A DNA stretch of 41,318 nt from Frankia alni (GCA_026225295.1 JAMFSN010000012.1:1-41318); one strand, 5' to 3'; counted from the first letter of the stretch, positions 1 to 11,472 are shown. Translations and numbers: made by a program. The notes: generated by a model not told the origin, from the sequence alone.

Positions 1-27
1 CCCGGTTTCCCTCCCCAGGTATAACCG

Positions 28-45
28 GCCCCCCCGCCGGGGGGC
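28..45 (-). terminator. GC hairpin downstream of katG
   Basis: A G plus C-run (28-34) pairs with a G-run plus C (39-45) around a 4-nt loop, giving a 7-bp all-GC stem about 70 nt past the katG stop. There is no T tract, so a factor-independent terminator of the actinobacterial type is inferred only from position and stability. Confidence 0.35.
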
Positions 46-113
46 GGCGTAACCCCACCACCCTCGTCCCCCCAACCCGCCCCACGACCCGGCCAGGCCG
101 GCCGCCGCGCGGA

Positions 114-3050
<2,937 letters not shown>

Positions 3051-3068
3051 TCACCGTGGGTGTCGACG

Positions 3069-3099
3069 ATCCGATATCAGAGCTATCCGACATCAGAGC
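3069..3099. repeat. 15-bp direct repeat, possible operator pair
   Basis: ATCCGATATCAGAGC and ATCCGACATCAGAGC lie 16 bp apart start to start with one mismatch. Such spacing would put two identical half-sites about one and a half helical turns apart. No adjacent promoter is convincing, so a regulatory role is only a possibility. Confidence 0.55.
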
Positions 3100-3761
3100 C
3101 AAATCGGACCACTCGCCGACTCGTGACTTTCAGTGTTTGCCGACCCGACAAGCCCGCCGGATGGGGCATCTATAGCGCCCGAAGTACGTTTATCCTTGGT
3201 CCGGTGTGTCCGAGATAACACAACTCTATGTAGCCGCCGATGATGGTCAACCAGGGACTGAACGTAGTCGGCCCAGCCCTCCGCGTTGCGCTTCTCACCA
3301 AAGGCCGGACCGCTGGTCGCTGTCCGCGACAAATTCCAGGCCACCTCACGCCGCGAATCTTCCGGACAACGGTTACTGGGCGTAGGCGACTCGGCTCCCG
3401 ACCCAGAGATCCACCTCCCAGAGCAACAGCCCGGCGCCAGCCGGTGAATTCTTTGCCGTCCATTTCCGACATCCTGCCGGCCGCGCACCCGAGGGCGCTG
3501 GTGGCTGAGGAATGCCGCCCACCCCGGGCTCGGCGGGGTTAACGGCGGCACCGAGCGAATGTTACGGTCGGTGGCGTAGAAACAAATGCTTCGCTGATCG
3601 GGTCCGGGCCCCCGAAAGATTCGGGGCCGCGGTGACGGTGAACGTCCCCGCCCAGACTGACCTTCGGCGGACTACCCGAACTCATCAATGCGGACCCCGG
3701 CGACCCCGGGCCGTCCCTGCGTGAGTTTCCCCGGAACCGCCGACCGGCATCAGGAGCGAAG

Positions 3762-4247
3762 ATGAGTCGTCGCCACACCGTCCCGACCGCCCTTGCGGTA
3801 TTCGTGATCGCACTGTTCCTGGCCATCGCCAACGTGACGTCGGCGTCCGCATCGACCAGCGACCCGCGACCCAACCAGGCCTGGCTCAACAGCCAGGACA
3901 CCCACGCCCGCTCCCCCGCCCAGGCCGAGGCCTGGGCCATGAAGCACCTGGGTCAGCGCGGTTGGAACCAGTGGTGCGAACTGTTCACCGAAACTGCCTA
4001 CGGACGTCACGCCTATACCAGCGCCATTGCCCACTTCATGGTCGAGCGGGCCCACCATCGCATCGGGATCCATGCTGCGCCGCGCGGAGCGTTCGTGTTC
4101 TTCCAAGGCTCAAACCCTAAGGTCGGACACGTTGAGATAGCCGTCGGAAACGGTACCTACATCACCACCGACACCCGAATTCGGATTGTCAATCTGGCCT
4201 GGGGCGGAAAGTCTCTCGGCTGGAGCACCCATCCCTACCCGAACTAG
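3762..4247 (+). CDS. Secreted CHAP/NlpC-like cysteine hydrolase
   Basis: 161-residue exported protein. Residues 1-30 form a Sec signal peptide (MSRRH, hydrophobic core AVFVIALFLAIA, cleavage near SASA). The mature part resembles papain-fold peptidoglycan amidases of the CHAP or NlpC/P60 group: a cysteine in NQWCELF (C72) and a histidine in the GHVEIAVGNG strand (H123) are the likely catalytic pair, with the AFVFF strand between them as in the CHAP fold. It would act on cell-wall peptide stems or another extracellular amide. The start has AGGAG five bases upstream. It is monocistronic and convergent with the SRPBCC gene. The fold assignment rests on motif pattern; the substrate is unknown. Confidence 0.75.
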   Translation: MSRRHTVPTALAVFVIALFLAIANVTSASASTSDPRPNQAWLNSQDTHARSPAQAEAWAMKHLGQRGWNQWCELFTETAYGRHAYTSAIAHFMVERAHHRIGIHAAPRGAFVFFQGSNPKVGHVEIAVGNGTYITTDTRIRIVNLAWGGKSLGWSTHPYPN

Positions 4248-4256
4248 AGAGCAAGA

Positions 4257-4301
4257 GCGGCGTGATCAGATTTCTCTCGCGCCGCCGGAAGCCATGATCA
4301 C
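4257..4301. terminator. Candidate bidirectional terminator between convergent genes
   Basis: Two overlapping inverted repeats lie between the converging stops: GCGGCG (4257-4262) with CGCCGC (4280-4285), and GTGATCA (4262-4268) with TGATCAC (4295-4301). The second overlaps the SRPBCC stop codon. Neither has a T tract. Confidence 0.3.
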
Positions 4302-4852
4302 TGGTCACTGACGGGAAGCGGCGGCCCGGTAATCGGCTCGCGGTCGGCTTCCGGCTGGACAACGTCCGGTAGGTCGATCGAGGCACGGACGACGTCGTCC
4401 CGGCAGCCGGCGGCAAAGCCCCGGATCCGGCGCCGGATGTCCCGCCCCAGCACCCAACGACCGACGCGGTGCGTGACCGGGCGCAGGAACGCCGGCCGGC
4501 ACCGGAAGCTGTACCGCCAGGTGGCCACCGTGTGAGCGCCGTCGGCCCCGGGTGTGAAGCGCCAGCCGCCGGCGAACACCTCGAAGAACCAGGGTCCTTC
4601 GATCATCTTCATACCGACGTGGCTGGGTGGCGCGTAGGACACGTACTCGCTGGTCATGCTCAGCCCGTGCCAGGACCGAGTGAACGTGCGAACGCCCCTG
4701 CCCGGCTGGCGGGCCCCCGCGAGGAAGTGCTGCCGACGGATGAACGGGTCCCAGCGAAGGCGCACCTCGCCGGTCGTCTGGGACACCGCGAACGCGACGT
4801 CCGGCGGGACCGGGACGACGACCTGCGCCTGTACGACTGGCACGTGGTCCAT
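4298..4852 (-). CDS. SRPBCC (START/Bet v1-like) family protein
   Basis: 184 residues with a helix-grip pattern typical of the SRPBCC superfamily: an N-terminal strand VVVPVPPDVAFAV, then TTGEVRLRWDPFI, then alternating strands (KMIEGPWFFEVFAGGWRF, HTVATWRYSFRCRP) and a long C-terminal helix rich in Arg (VGRWVLGRDIRRRIRGFAAG). Such proteins bind hydrophobic ligands or act as cyclases/aromatases; nothing in the sequence says which. Starts at ATG 4852 with GGAG nine bases upstream. It is divergent from RNase J, sharing the 164-bp intergenic region that contains the 23-bp repeats. Confidence 0.8.
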   Translation of the reverse strand: MDHVPVVQAQVVVPVPPDVAFAVSQTTGEVRLRWDPFIRRQHFLAGARQPGRGVRTFTRSWHGLSMTSEYVSYAPPSHVGMKMIEGPWFFEVFAGGWRFTPGADGAHTVATWRYSFRCRPAFLRPVTHRVGRWVLGRDIRRRIRGFAAGCRDDVVRASIDLPDVVQPEADREPITGPPLPVSDQ

Positions 4853-4920
4853 TGTCGGCCGCTCCGGCTGGCGGCGTCTACCGCCTGCCGGACCCGCCCG
4901 CGTGGGCCACTGTTGCGGGC

Positions 4921-4982
4921 GGTGGGTAGGTCGGACCGCGGGCGGTGGGTGGGTCGGACGATCGCCGGTGGGTGGGTCGGAC
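4921..4982. repeat. Three 23-bp-period repeats upstream of RNase J
   Basis: The 16-bp core GGTGGGTNGGTCGGAC occurs at 4921-4936, 4944-4959 and 4967-4982 with exact 23-bp spacing and only one variable base (A, G, G). The array ends 22 bp before the putative -10 element of the RNase J gene. Spacing of about two helical turns puts all cores on the same DNA face, which suits cooperative protein binding. Confidence 0.88.
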
Positions 4983-5004
4983 GATGGCCGGCCGGGGTTT
5001 CCCG

Positions 5005-5010
5005 TAACGT
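5005..5010 (+). promoter_or_regulatory. Putative leaderless -10 element of RNase J
   Basis: TAACGT followed by six bases and then GTG 5017. There is no Shine-Dalgarno sequence before this GTG, so transcription probably starts at or next to the start codon. No clear -35 is seen, but the 23-bp repeats lie just upstream. Confidence 0.45.
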
Positions 5011-5016
5011 GCGAGT

Positions 5017-6702
5017 GTGAAATCTGCTGTCCACGTGTCGACTCCTCCGCCCGCTCTGCCGCCCGGTGCTCTTCGGATCACCGCGCTCGGCGGCCTGGGG
5101 GAGATCGGCCGGAACATGACCGTCCTGGAAATTGCGGGCAAGCTGCTCATCGTCGACTGCGGGGTCCTGTTCCCCGAGGAGCACCACCCCGGCGTGGACG
5201 TGATCCTGCCGGACTGGAGTTCGGTCCGGGACCGGCTGTCCGACGTGGTCGCGATCGTGCTGACCCACGGGCACGAGGACCACATCGGCGGGGTGCCGTA
5301 CCTGCTGCGGGAACGGGCCGACATCCCGTTGATCGGCTCGAAGCTGACGCTGAGCTTCATCGCCGCGAAGCTCACCGAGCACCGCATCAAGCCGAAGCTG
5401 ATCGAGGTCCGCGAGGGCGAGAGCCTGACCCGCGGCCCCTTCGACCTGGAGTTCCTCGCGGTCAACCACTCCATCCCGGACGGCCTGGCGGTTGCCGTCC
5501 GCACGGACGCCGGCCTGGTGCTGCACACCGGCGACTTCAAGATGGACCAGTTCCCGCTGGACAAGCGGATCACCGACCTGCGCGGGTTCGCCCGCCTCGG
5601 CGAGGAAGGGGTCGATCTGTTCCTGGTCGACTCCACCAACGCGGAGGTCCCGGGGTTCACCACCGCCGAGAAGGATCTCGCCCCGGCCATCGAGACGGTG
5701 TTCCGCACGGCGCCCCGGCGGGTCATCGTGTCGAGCTTCGCCAGCCACGTGCACCGGATCCAGCAGGTCCTCGACGCCGCCCACGCCCACGGCCGCAAGG
5801 TCGCGTTCGTCGGTCGTTCGATGGTCCGCAACATGGGTCTGGCCGCCGAACTGGGCTACCTGCGGGTCCCGGACGGCCTGATCGTCGACTACAAGACCCT
5901 CGACCGGCTGCCGCCGACCAAGGTGGCCATCGTCTGCACCGGCTCCCAGGGCGAGCCGATGGCCGCCCTGTCCCGGATGGCCGCCGGGGACCACAAGATC
6001 CGCGTCGGCCCGGGCGACACCGTCCTGCTGGCCAGCTCCCTGATCCCCGGCAACGAGAACGCCATCTACCGGGTCATCAACGGGCTCACCGAGCTGGGCG
6101 CGAACGTCGTGCACAAGGGCAACGCGAAGGTCCACGTGTCCGGGCACGCCACCGCCGGCGAGCTCGTGTACTGCTACAACATCGTGCAGCCCTCGAACGT
6201 CCTGCCCGTGCACGGCGAGGCCCGCCACCTGCACGCCAACGCCCAGCTGGCCACCAGCACGGGCGTCGACCCGGACCGGGTGATCATCGCGGCCAACGGG
6301 CACGTCATCGACCTGCACCACGGCCGGGCCGCGATCACCGGCCGCGTGGAGGTGCACAGCGTCTACGTGGACGGCGACACCGTCGGCACCGTCACCGAAG
6401 CCTCCCTGGCCGAGCGCCGCACGCTGGGCGAAGAGGGCGTACTGACGGTCGTCGCGATCATCGACGCCGACACCGGCCGGTTGGCCGAGGAGCCCGACTT
6501 CATCCTGCGGGGCGCGGCCTACGACGCCTCCATGGTCAACTCGGCCATCCCGGCGCTGGAGAAGGCCCTCGCGGCGGCGGCCGAACAGAACATCACCGGG
6601 GCCGACCGGCTCGAGGAGCTGATCGGGCGCGAGATCCAGAAGTGGGCCTTCCGGAGCTTCCGGCGCCGCCCCATGGTCATCGCGGTCGTCATCGACGCCT
6701 GA
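5017..6702 (+). CDS. rnj: Ribonuclease J
   Basis: 561-residue metallo-beta-lactamase/beta-CASP ribonuclease with 5'-3' exonuclease and endonuclease activity in RNA maturation and decay. The two-metal motif HGHEDH (H84, H86, D88, H89) follows the N-terminal strand ITALGGLGEIGRNM. Later motifs are HSIPDG, LHTGDFKMD, the beta-CASP blocks LVDSTNAEVPGFT, SSFASHVHRIQQ and TGSQGEPMAAL, the metal histidine HVSGHA, and PVHGE. A C-terminal domain ends in RRRPMVIAVVIDA. Length and order match actinobacterial RNase J. The GTG 5017 start is supported by the TAACGT element six bases upstream and the absence of any ribosome site. In many actinobacteria rnj follows dapA; here it follows a divergent SRPBCC gene instead. 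Confidence 0.96.
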   Translation: MKSAVHVSTPPPALPPGALRITALGGLGEIGRNMTVLEIAGKLLIVDCGVLFPEEHHPGVDVILPDWSSVRDRLSDVVAIVLTHGHEDHIGGVPYLLRERADIPLIGSKLTLSFIAAKLTEHRIKPKLIEVREGESLTRGPFDLEFLAVNHSIPDGLAVAVRTDAGLVLHTGDFKMDQFPLDKRITDLRGFARLGEEGVDLFLVDSTNAEVPGFTTAEKDLAPAIETVFRTAPRRVIVSSFASHVHRIQQVLDAAHAHGRKVAFVGRSMVRNMGLAAELGYLRVPDGLIVDYKTLDRLPPTKVAIVCTGSQGEPMAALSRMAAGDHKIRVGPGDTVLLASSLIPGNENAIYRVINGLTELGANVVHKGNAKVHVSGHATAGELVYCYNIVQPSNVLPVHGEARHLHANAQLATSTGVDPDRVIIAANGHVIDLHHGRAAITGRVEVHSVYVDGDTVGTVTEASLAERRTLGEEGVLTVVAIIDADTGRLAEEPDFILRGAAYDASMVNSAIPALEKALAAAAEQNITGADRLEELIGREIQKWAFRSFRRRPMVIAVVIDA

Positions 6703-6721
6703 GGTCCGGCATCGGCTCCAG

Positions 6722-6813
6722 CAACGGAGATCCACTGTCCGGTCACGATGACGGTTACCGCCCAGGCTGGCTGCGGTTGGGATAGTCAGCGGACGCTCCA
6801 ACGCCCGCTGACC
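6722..6813. repeat. GTCAGCG-family intergenic repeat, copy A
   Basis: The first 11 bases (CAACGGAGATC) are identical to 41231-41241 and the last 29 bases match the window end at 24 of 29 positions, with GATGAC and ACCGCC blocks conserved between. It ends in a perfect 8-bp inverted repeat GTCAGCGG (6785-6792) / CCGCTGAC (6805-6812) around a 12-nt loop. Confidence 0.75.
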
Positions 6814-7018
6814 ACGAGGCTTGGCCCCCGGTCCGGGCCGCCGTCAACGCTGGCCGACATCCCATGGGCTTAGGCGTCGAACGGGCCGGCGCCGTGGGTC
6901 CAAACGGTCGCCGCTGGTCCGGTGGCGCTGACGGGCGCCCGACAACTGCGCCGCGCGTCCGCGTCCGTCCGATTGCCCGCTGACGCCGACGCCCAGCTGG
7001 TCTCCCCGAACCGGCCGG

Positions 7019-7047
7019 GTCAACGGACGCTGGAGCACCCGTCGACC
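7019..7047. repeat. GTCAGCG-family repeat, degenerate copy
   Basis: GTCAACGGACGCT followed by GAGCACCCGTCGACC; 22 of 29 positions agree with the 6785-6813 core. It is followed by ATGACC, as in sister copies. Confidence 0.55.
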
Positions 7048-7102
7048 ATGACCTCTGCCCACGGAACATCCACCCCGCCCAGGTCGCCGCGGACCGGGCC
7101 CC

Positions 7103-7131
7103 GTCAATGCACCTCCTAGCGTCCGCCGACC
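7103..7131. repeat. GTCAGCG-family repeat, degenerate copy
   Basis: GTCAATGCACCTCC followed by AGCGTCCGCCGACC; 19 of 29 positions agree with the 6785-6813 core. CCATGAC follows, as at 7042. Confidence 0.45.
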
Positions 7132-7246
7132 ATGACGCCCGCGCCAGACCGCGCTACCCACCTCCTGGATCCGGACTGGCAGTGTCCACGGGGGCTGGAA
7201 CGGCCGTTTGCGCTGACGCACCATGGGTCCGCCGAGCTCTGGTCGG

Positions 7247-7275
7247 GTCAACGCACGCTTGCGAGGCCGCCGACG
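7247..7275. repeat. GTCAGCG-family repeat, degenerate copy
   Basis: GTCAACGCACGCTTGCG followed by GCCGCCGACG. It keeps the left half of the palindrome and a weaker right half. Confidence 0.4.
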
Positions 7276-7403
7276 AGGACATCTGTCCACGGAGCATTCG
7301 CGCTGCCGAGCCAGCCACGGGTTGGCATGGCCGGCGCGCCGCCGGCGGTGCGCTGACAGCTCACACCCCGGCACCCGCTTCCAGGAAACCCGACAGTGGC
7401 ATT

Positions 7404-7435
7404 GTCAACGGTCCCCGACGCCCGTTCCCCCTGAC
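7404..7435. repeat. GTCAGCG-family repeat, degenerate copy
   Basis: GTCAACGGTCCCCGACGCCC followed by GTTCCCCCTGAC. It has the same left half, the CCGACGCCCG block also seen at the window end, and a CTGAC right boundary. Confidence 0.45.
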
Positions 7436-7947
7436 TACCACTCACGAACGGCGCGCAGTGCGCACGCCGGGCCGTGCGATAGCGCTGACGCCCGGCTGGC
7501 CACCGCCGGGACCGGTGGCACATGGCCGGCCGGCGCGGTCGTTAGTGCCGTCGCTCATCTTCCGGCCGCCCGGCGTGAACGGCCCAGCCCTTGAATTTGG
7601 GGCACTTTATGGCACTTTCAATCCGGATGACATACTTTCCTCGATTGAGCCCTACGGGGGTTGGGCTGTCGGTTCAGAGTCGGAAGGCGGTGCGCTCCCC
7701 CGGGCGGCGACGATGACCATGGCGATCTATACGGCCGGCGCGACAGTCACCGCCCGCTAGCGGGACCGCCACCCCACGGTCGGCGTCGGACGTGTGTTGT
7801 TCATAACATTCGGATGCGCCGGCCAGGCCGGCAGCCGATGAATGGGTACCGCCGACGCGGCCATCGCCATCCGCGAGCAGCTCGGTTTCCGCAGGCCCGG
7901 ACGCTTAACTTTGTGAAAATTCTCATTTGCGGTCATGGAGTCGACAG

Positions 7948-9174
7948 ATGTCGGGAAGAAGGCTGCTCGCGGCGGCCTGCGTGTTCGTGGTCGGCGCGAC
8001 GGTGCTGCTGACGAGTTGCGACAGCACCTCGATCGCGACGGGATCAGGCAATGGTTGCCCGACCGCGCCGGGCGTCACCCCCACGAGCCTGAATTTCGGG
8101 GTTCTTTACCCGACGACCGGCGTCGACACCACCACCTTCACTCCGTATCGCGCCGGAATCGACGCCCGCCTCGGCCTGGCCAACAGCGAGGGCGGGGTGC
8201 AGGGGCGCCAGATCCAGTACACCTGGGCGGACGATGGTGCCGACCCCCGGAACAATCTGGTCCAGGCCCAGCACCTGGTGGACTACAGCAAGGTCTTCGC
8301 CGTCCAGGAATTCAGCTCCTCACCGCAGGGGTCGGCGGCGTGGCTCCACAGCCAGGCCATACCCGTCGTCGGGACATCCGACGACGCCGTCTGGGCGCAG
8401 TACGGCAACATGTTCAGCTATTTCAATCTGATCACCGCCAGCGGGGGCTCCATCAGCACCTGGGGTCAGTACGCCAAGGCTCAGCGCACGACCAAGGTCG
8501 CCGTCCTCGTCGCCCAACTGTCCCCGAGATCCGAGGCCTTCGGCGCGGAAATGGCCGCCAGTATGCGGGCCGAGGGAATACAGGTCGAGACGATCGACTT
8601 TGACAGCGTCAACCTGAATATGTCCGCCCTGGTTGATCGGATCCGGAGTTCGGGCGCCGACATGATTACCGGCGTCTTCGACGCCACGGAGTTCATCAAG
8701 GTCGGCCTGCAGGTGAGAGCGGCCGTGCCGACCATGAAAATTCTGTCGGCGAGCGGTTACGACCAGGGTGTCCTGACGGTCGGAAAACAACTGGCCGGCA
8801 TGAGTGTGTTCACCGCGTTCCTGCCGTTCGAGACCCCGATCCCGGCTCAGAAGACGTTCCTCGCCGCCATGACGAGGTTCTCCCCGCAGCAGGAGCAACC
8901 AGCGAACGAGATCGCGCTGACCGGTTGGATAGACACCGACATCATGCTCCGTGGTCTGCAGGCCGCCGGCCGGTGCCCGACCCGTCAATCATTCATCACC
9001 AATATGCGCAACGTTACCGGCTACACGGCCGGTGGCCTGCTGCCCCAACCGGTTGACATGAAGAGCACGTTCGGAAAACTGACCGTGTGCTACTCGTTCC
9101 TGCAGATCAGTTCGAACGGAAAGCGATTCGTTCCGGTCGGTCCGAGATCTCTGTGCGGCACCCCCGTCCGGTAG
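7948..9174 (+). CDS. Branched-chain amino acid-type ABC substrate-binding lipoprotein
   Basis: 408-residue lipoprotein of the periplasmic-binding-protein type I group (LivJ/LivK-like). A signal peptide ends in the lipobox LLTSC with lipidated C24, so the protein should sit on the outer face of the membrane. The mature part follows the family pattern: NFGVLYPTTG, GIDARLGLANSEGGVQGRQI, TWADDGADPRNN, then AVQEFSSSP, VVGTSDDAVW and the second-lobe strands TTKVAVLVAQLS and ADMITGVFDATEF. ATG 7948 is chosen because GGAG lies seven bases upstream and the signal peptide then has normal length. No permease or ATPase gene is adjacent, so it is an orphan receptor here; the ligand could be an amino acid, amide or aromatic compound. 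Confidence 0.86.
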   Translation: MSGRRLLAAACVFVVGATVLLTSCDSTSIATGSGNGCPTAPGVTPTSLNFGVLYPTTGVDTTTFTPYRAGIDARLGLANSEGGVQGRQIQYTWADDGADPRNNLVQAQHLVDYSKVFAVQEFSSSPQGSAAWLHSQAIPVVGTSDDAVWAQYGNMFSYFNLITASGGSISTWGQYAKAQRTTKVAVLVAQLSPRSEAFGAEMAASMRAEGIQVETIDFDSVNLNMSALVDRIRSSGADMITGVFDATEFIKVGLQVRAAVPTMKILSASGYDQGVLTVGKQLAGMSVFTAFLPFETPIPAQKTFLAAMTRFSPQQEQPANEIALTGWIDTDIMLRGLQAAGRCPTRQSFITNMRNVTGYTAGGLLPQPVDMKSTFGKLTVCYSFLQISSNGKRFVPVGPRSLCGTPVR

Positions 9175-9183
9175 TAACGAGCG

Positions 9184-9218
9184 GGCGGTCGGGGCACCGG
9201 CGGCAGCCCCGCCCCGCC
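9184..9218. terminator. Strong GC hairpin between convergent genes
   Basis: GGCGGTCGGGGC (9184-9195) pairs with GCCCCGCCCCGCC (9206-9218), apart from one bulge, around a 10-nt loop. It fills the gap between the lipoprotein stop and the converging flavin monooxygenase stop, so a bidirectional terminator is likely. There is no T tract. Confidence 0.5.
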
Positions 9219-9220
9219 GA

Positions 9221-10369
9221 TCAGCGCCGGTCCCATTCCTCGGCCAGCAGTGCGTAGGAGCGCACCCGGTCGGCATGGTCGTGGGTGATCGTGGTGACGA
9301 TCAGCTCGTCGGCGCCGGTCGCGTCGCGCAGCTGCTCGAGCTGGTCGGCGACCTGGGTCGGGGAACCCACGAACTGGGTGGCGATCCGGTCCGCGACGAG
9401 GGCCCGGTCGTCGTCGCTCCAGGCGTACGCGCGCGCCTCGGCCGGGGTGGGGAACGGGATCGCGCCCTGGGCGGTGCGGATGCTGAGGACCCACGGTCCG
9501 TAGCCGGCCGCGAGTTCCCGCGCCGTTGCTTCGTCGGGCGCCACGACCACGTCGGCCGACACACTGACGTAGGGCCGGTCGAGCTCGGTGGACGGTCGGA
9601 ACGCGGCGCGGTAGCCGGCCACCGCTTCCAGCACGGTGGCCGGGCTGACGTGGTAGTTCGCGGCGAACCGCAGGCCGTTACGGCCGGCCACGGTCGCGCT
9701 CTCGCCGCCGCTGCTGCCCAGGATCCAGACCTCGATCCCGGCGCCCTCCCCGGGTATGACGTGGGCCGGCTCGCCCTCGGCCGATACGTAGGTGCCGGCC
9801 AGCAGGGCCAGGACGTCGCCGACCTGCTCGGTGTAGTTCTGCGGCGGGGCGGCAGACGGCTGCAGCAGGGTCTTCTGCAGCGCGAACCGGGGCGACGCGA
9901 TCAGGTGCGCGAAGGAGAACGGCGGCGGGATCTTCAGCCCGTTCGGAGCCCGCCCGTCCACCACCGCCGTCGTCGCGACGGCCGCCGTCGTCCCGACCAG
10001 GGCCGGTTCCGGCGCCGGAGCCGGGGGTTTCCCGCCCGAGCGACCCAGACCGAGGTCCAGCCGCCCCGGGTGCAGCGCGTCGACCAGGCCGAACTCCTCG
10101 ACGGTCGACAACGCGGTCCGGTGGCCCATCTGGACCGCGCCGGAACCGATCCGGATCGTGGAGGTCGCGGCCGCGGTCAACGCGAGCACGACGGCCGGCG
10201 ACGTCCCGGCCACGCCCGGATTGAGATGGTGCTCGGCGAACCAGTAGCGGGCGTAGCCGAGCCGCTCGGCCTGCCGGGCCAGATCGATGCTGTTGCGAAG
10301 GGCCTGGGTCGCGGTCGAGCCGGAAGAGATCGGGACCAGGTCCAGGACGGCGAGCGGGGTGGATGCCAC
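9221..10369 (-). CDS. LLM-class flavin-dependent oxidoreductase (MsnO8-like)
   Basis: 382-residue bacterial-luciferase-fold enzyme using reduced flavin and oxygen. Family signatures are the N-terminal LAVLDLVPISSG, ERLGYARYWFAEHHL, the strand IRIGSGAVQMGH, the block DALHPGRLDLGLGRSGG, and the C-terminal IWILG-like segment EVWILGSSGG. The substrate is not evident. GTG 10369 is used: AAGGAG lies seven bases upstream and the encoded VASTPLAVLDL start is normal for the family; the frame is open further upstream only because it overlaps the preceding gene. It is the second gene of a two-gene operon, 14 bp after the related monooxygenase. Similar enzymes degrade sulfonates, nitrilotriacetate or alkanes, or modify antibiotics. 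Confidence 0.9.
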   Translation of the reverse strand: MASTPLAVLDLVPISSGSTATQALRNSIDLARQAERLGYARYWFAEHHLNPGVAGTSPAVVLALTAAATSTIRIGSGAVQMGHRTALSTVEEFGLVDALHPGRLDLGLGRSGGKPPAPAPEPALVGTTAAVATTAVVDGRAPNGLKIPPPFSFAHLIASPRFALQKTLLQPSAAPPQNYTEQVGDVLALLAGTYVSAEGEPAHVIPGEGAGIEVWILGSSGGESATVAGRNGLRFAANYHVSPATVLEAVAGYRAAFRPSTELDRPYVSVSADVVVAPDEATARELAAGYGPWVLSIRTAQGAIPFPTPAEARAYAWSDDDRALVADRIATQFVGSPTQVADQLEQLRDATGADELIVTTITHDHADRVRSYALLAEEWDRR

Positions 10370-10383
10370 GGCAGGTCTCCTTC

Positions 10384-11472
10384 TCAGACGGTGGGCTGCG
10401 GGGCCGTGACGGCCGGGACGCCGACCGGACCCCAGTCCCAGGGCGGATCGGGAATCTCGCGCCGCAGTACCGGGGCGATGTCGGACTGGAACAGTTCCAG
10501 CGCCGCGCGGTGCTGCCGGTCGGTCAGCCCGCCCGCGTCGGCGTGCAGGTGCAGCACGCTGTGGCCGAACCGCTCGTGATAGCGGTGGACCTTCTCGATG
10601 ATCTGCCGGGGGCTGCCGATCAGCGCGGAGCTGCGCTCGACGAAGTCGGCCAGCGTCGGAAAGACCGGTTCCAGCCCGAGCCGCCGCTGGAAAGCCAGCT
10701 GACCCTCGAACACCGGGCGGTAGGCGTTGATCGCGTCCTGGGAGTTGCGTTCGGCGTAGTAGCCGGCCGTCCCGGCCCCCACCACGGCGGCGGCCGGGTC
10801 GTGCCCATGATCGACCCACCGCTGGCGGTAGTAGCGGACCAGCTCGGCGTACGGCTCGATCGGATTGGTGACGTTCGCGGAAAACAACGGGTCGCCGTAG
10901 CGGGCGGCCAGGTCGACCGACTCCTGGCTGGTCGCGCTGCCGTGCCAGACCCGGATCGGTTGCTGGAGCGGGCGCGGCCACACCTCCGCGTCCCGCAGCG
11001 GCGGGCGGAACCGGGGCTGCGCGGTCACCACCGGGTTCCGCCAGATCTGCCGGAACAGGTCGTAGCTTTCGGCGTTGCGGTCCCACTGATCGTCCGGGGT
11101 GACCTGGAAGAGGTCCCGCTGCGCGGAACCGTTGCCCTTGCCGATGATCAGTTCCAGGCGGCCGCCGGACAGCTGATCCAGCGTCGCGTAGTCCTCGTAG
11201 GCCCGCACCGGGTCGAGCAGGCTCAGCGTCGTCACGGCCGTGAACAGCCGGATCCGGGAGGTCAGGGCGGCCAGATGGCTGAGCACGACCGGCGGCGACG
11301 AGGAGATGAACGGCCGCTCGTGACGCTCCCCGACACCGAAGCCGTCGAAGCCCAGTTCCTCGGCGAGCACCGCGTTGTCGACGACCTCCCGGAACCGTTC
11401 ACTCGTCGAGATCAGGACGCCGGTGACCGGATGGGGAGCATGCACGATCAGCGTGATGGCCAGGAATTTCAC
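10384..11472 (-). CDS. LLM-class flavin-dependent monooxygenase
   Basis: 362-residue luciferase-fold monooxygenase, distinct from its downstream partner. Signatures are ELGFDGFGVGERHERPF, SSPPVVLSHLAALTSRIRLFTAVTTLSLLDPVR, YATLDQLSGGRLELIIGKGN, and the later PIRVWHGSATS and GSPRQIIEKVHRYHERFG blocks. The GRLELIIGKGN loop is the flavin-phosphate region. The GTG 11472 start has GGGAGGT about seven bases upstream. First gene of the two-gene operon. Having two different luciferase-fold enzymes side by side suggests either a two-component oxygenase or sequential oxidation steps; which one cannot be decided. It is divergent from the PLP decarboxylase gene. Confidence 0.9.
   Translation of the reverse strand: MKFLAITLIVHAPHPVTGVLISTSERFREVVDNAVLAEELGFDGFGVGERHERPFISSSPPVVLSHLAALTSRIRLFTAVTTLSLLDPVRAYEDYATLDQLSGGRLELIIGKGNGSAQRDLFQVTPDDQWDRNAESYDLFRQIWRNPVVTAQPRFRPPLRDAEVWPRPLQQPIRVWHGSATSQESVDLAARYGDPLFSANVTNPIEPYAELVRYYRQRWVDHGHDPAAAVVGAGTAGYYAERNSQDAINAYRPVFEGQLAFQRRLGLEPVFPTLADFVERSSALIGSPRQIIEKVHRYHERFGHSVLHLHADAGGLTDRQHRAALELFQSDIAPVLRREIPDPPWDWGPVGVPAVTAPQPTV

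Larger units (their letters stand above)
6703..7947. other. Gene-free region rich in degenerate palindromic repeats
   Basis: About 1.2 kb between RNase J and the binding lipoprotein. All frames look like non-coding DNA. From 6722 to about 7440 the motif GTCARCGNACGCT recurs, often followed within 20 nt by CGCTGACC or GACCATGAC: see 6785, 6843, 7019, 7103, 7247 and 7404. The last part (7580-7930) is less GC-rich and probably contains the promoter of the lipoprotein gene, with two GGCACTTT copies near 7600, but no element is clear enough to assign. Confidence 0.6.

Noticed and set aside
3093-3551. 152-residue minus-strand frame in the furA upstream gap
   Set aside because: No ribosome site, no recognised family, biased composition; a decayed gene cannot be excluded but is not supported.
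4921-4982. 23-bp repeats considered as a CRISPR array
   Set aside because: Repeat cores are 16 bp with 7-bp gaps of similar sequence, and no cas genes are present.
4660-6801. Long minus-strand frame opposite RNase J
   Set aside because: Antisense shadow of a well-conserved gene; no family similarity in the product.
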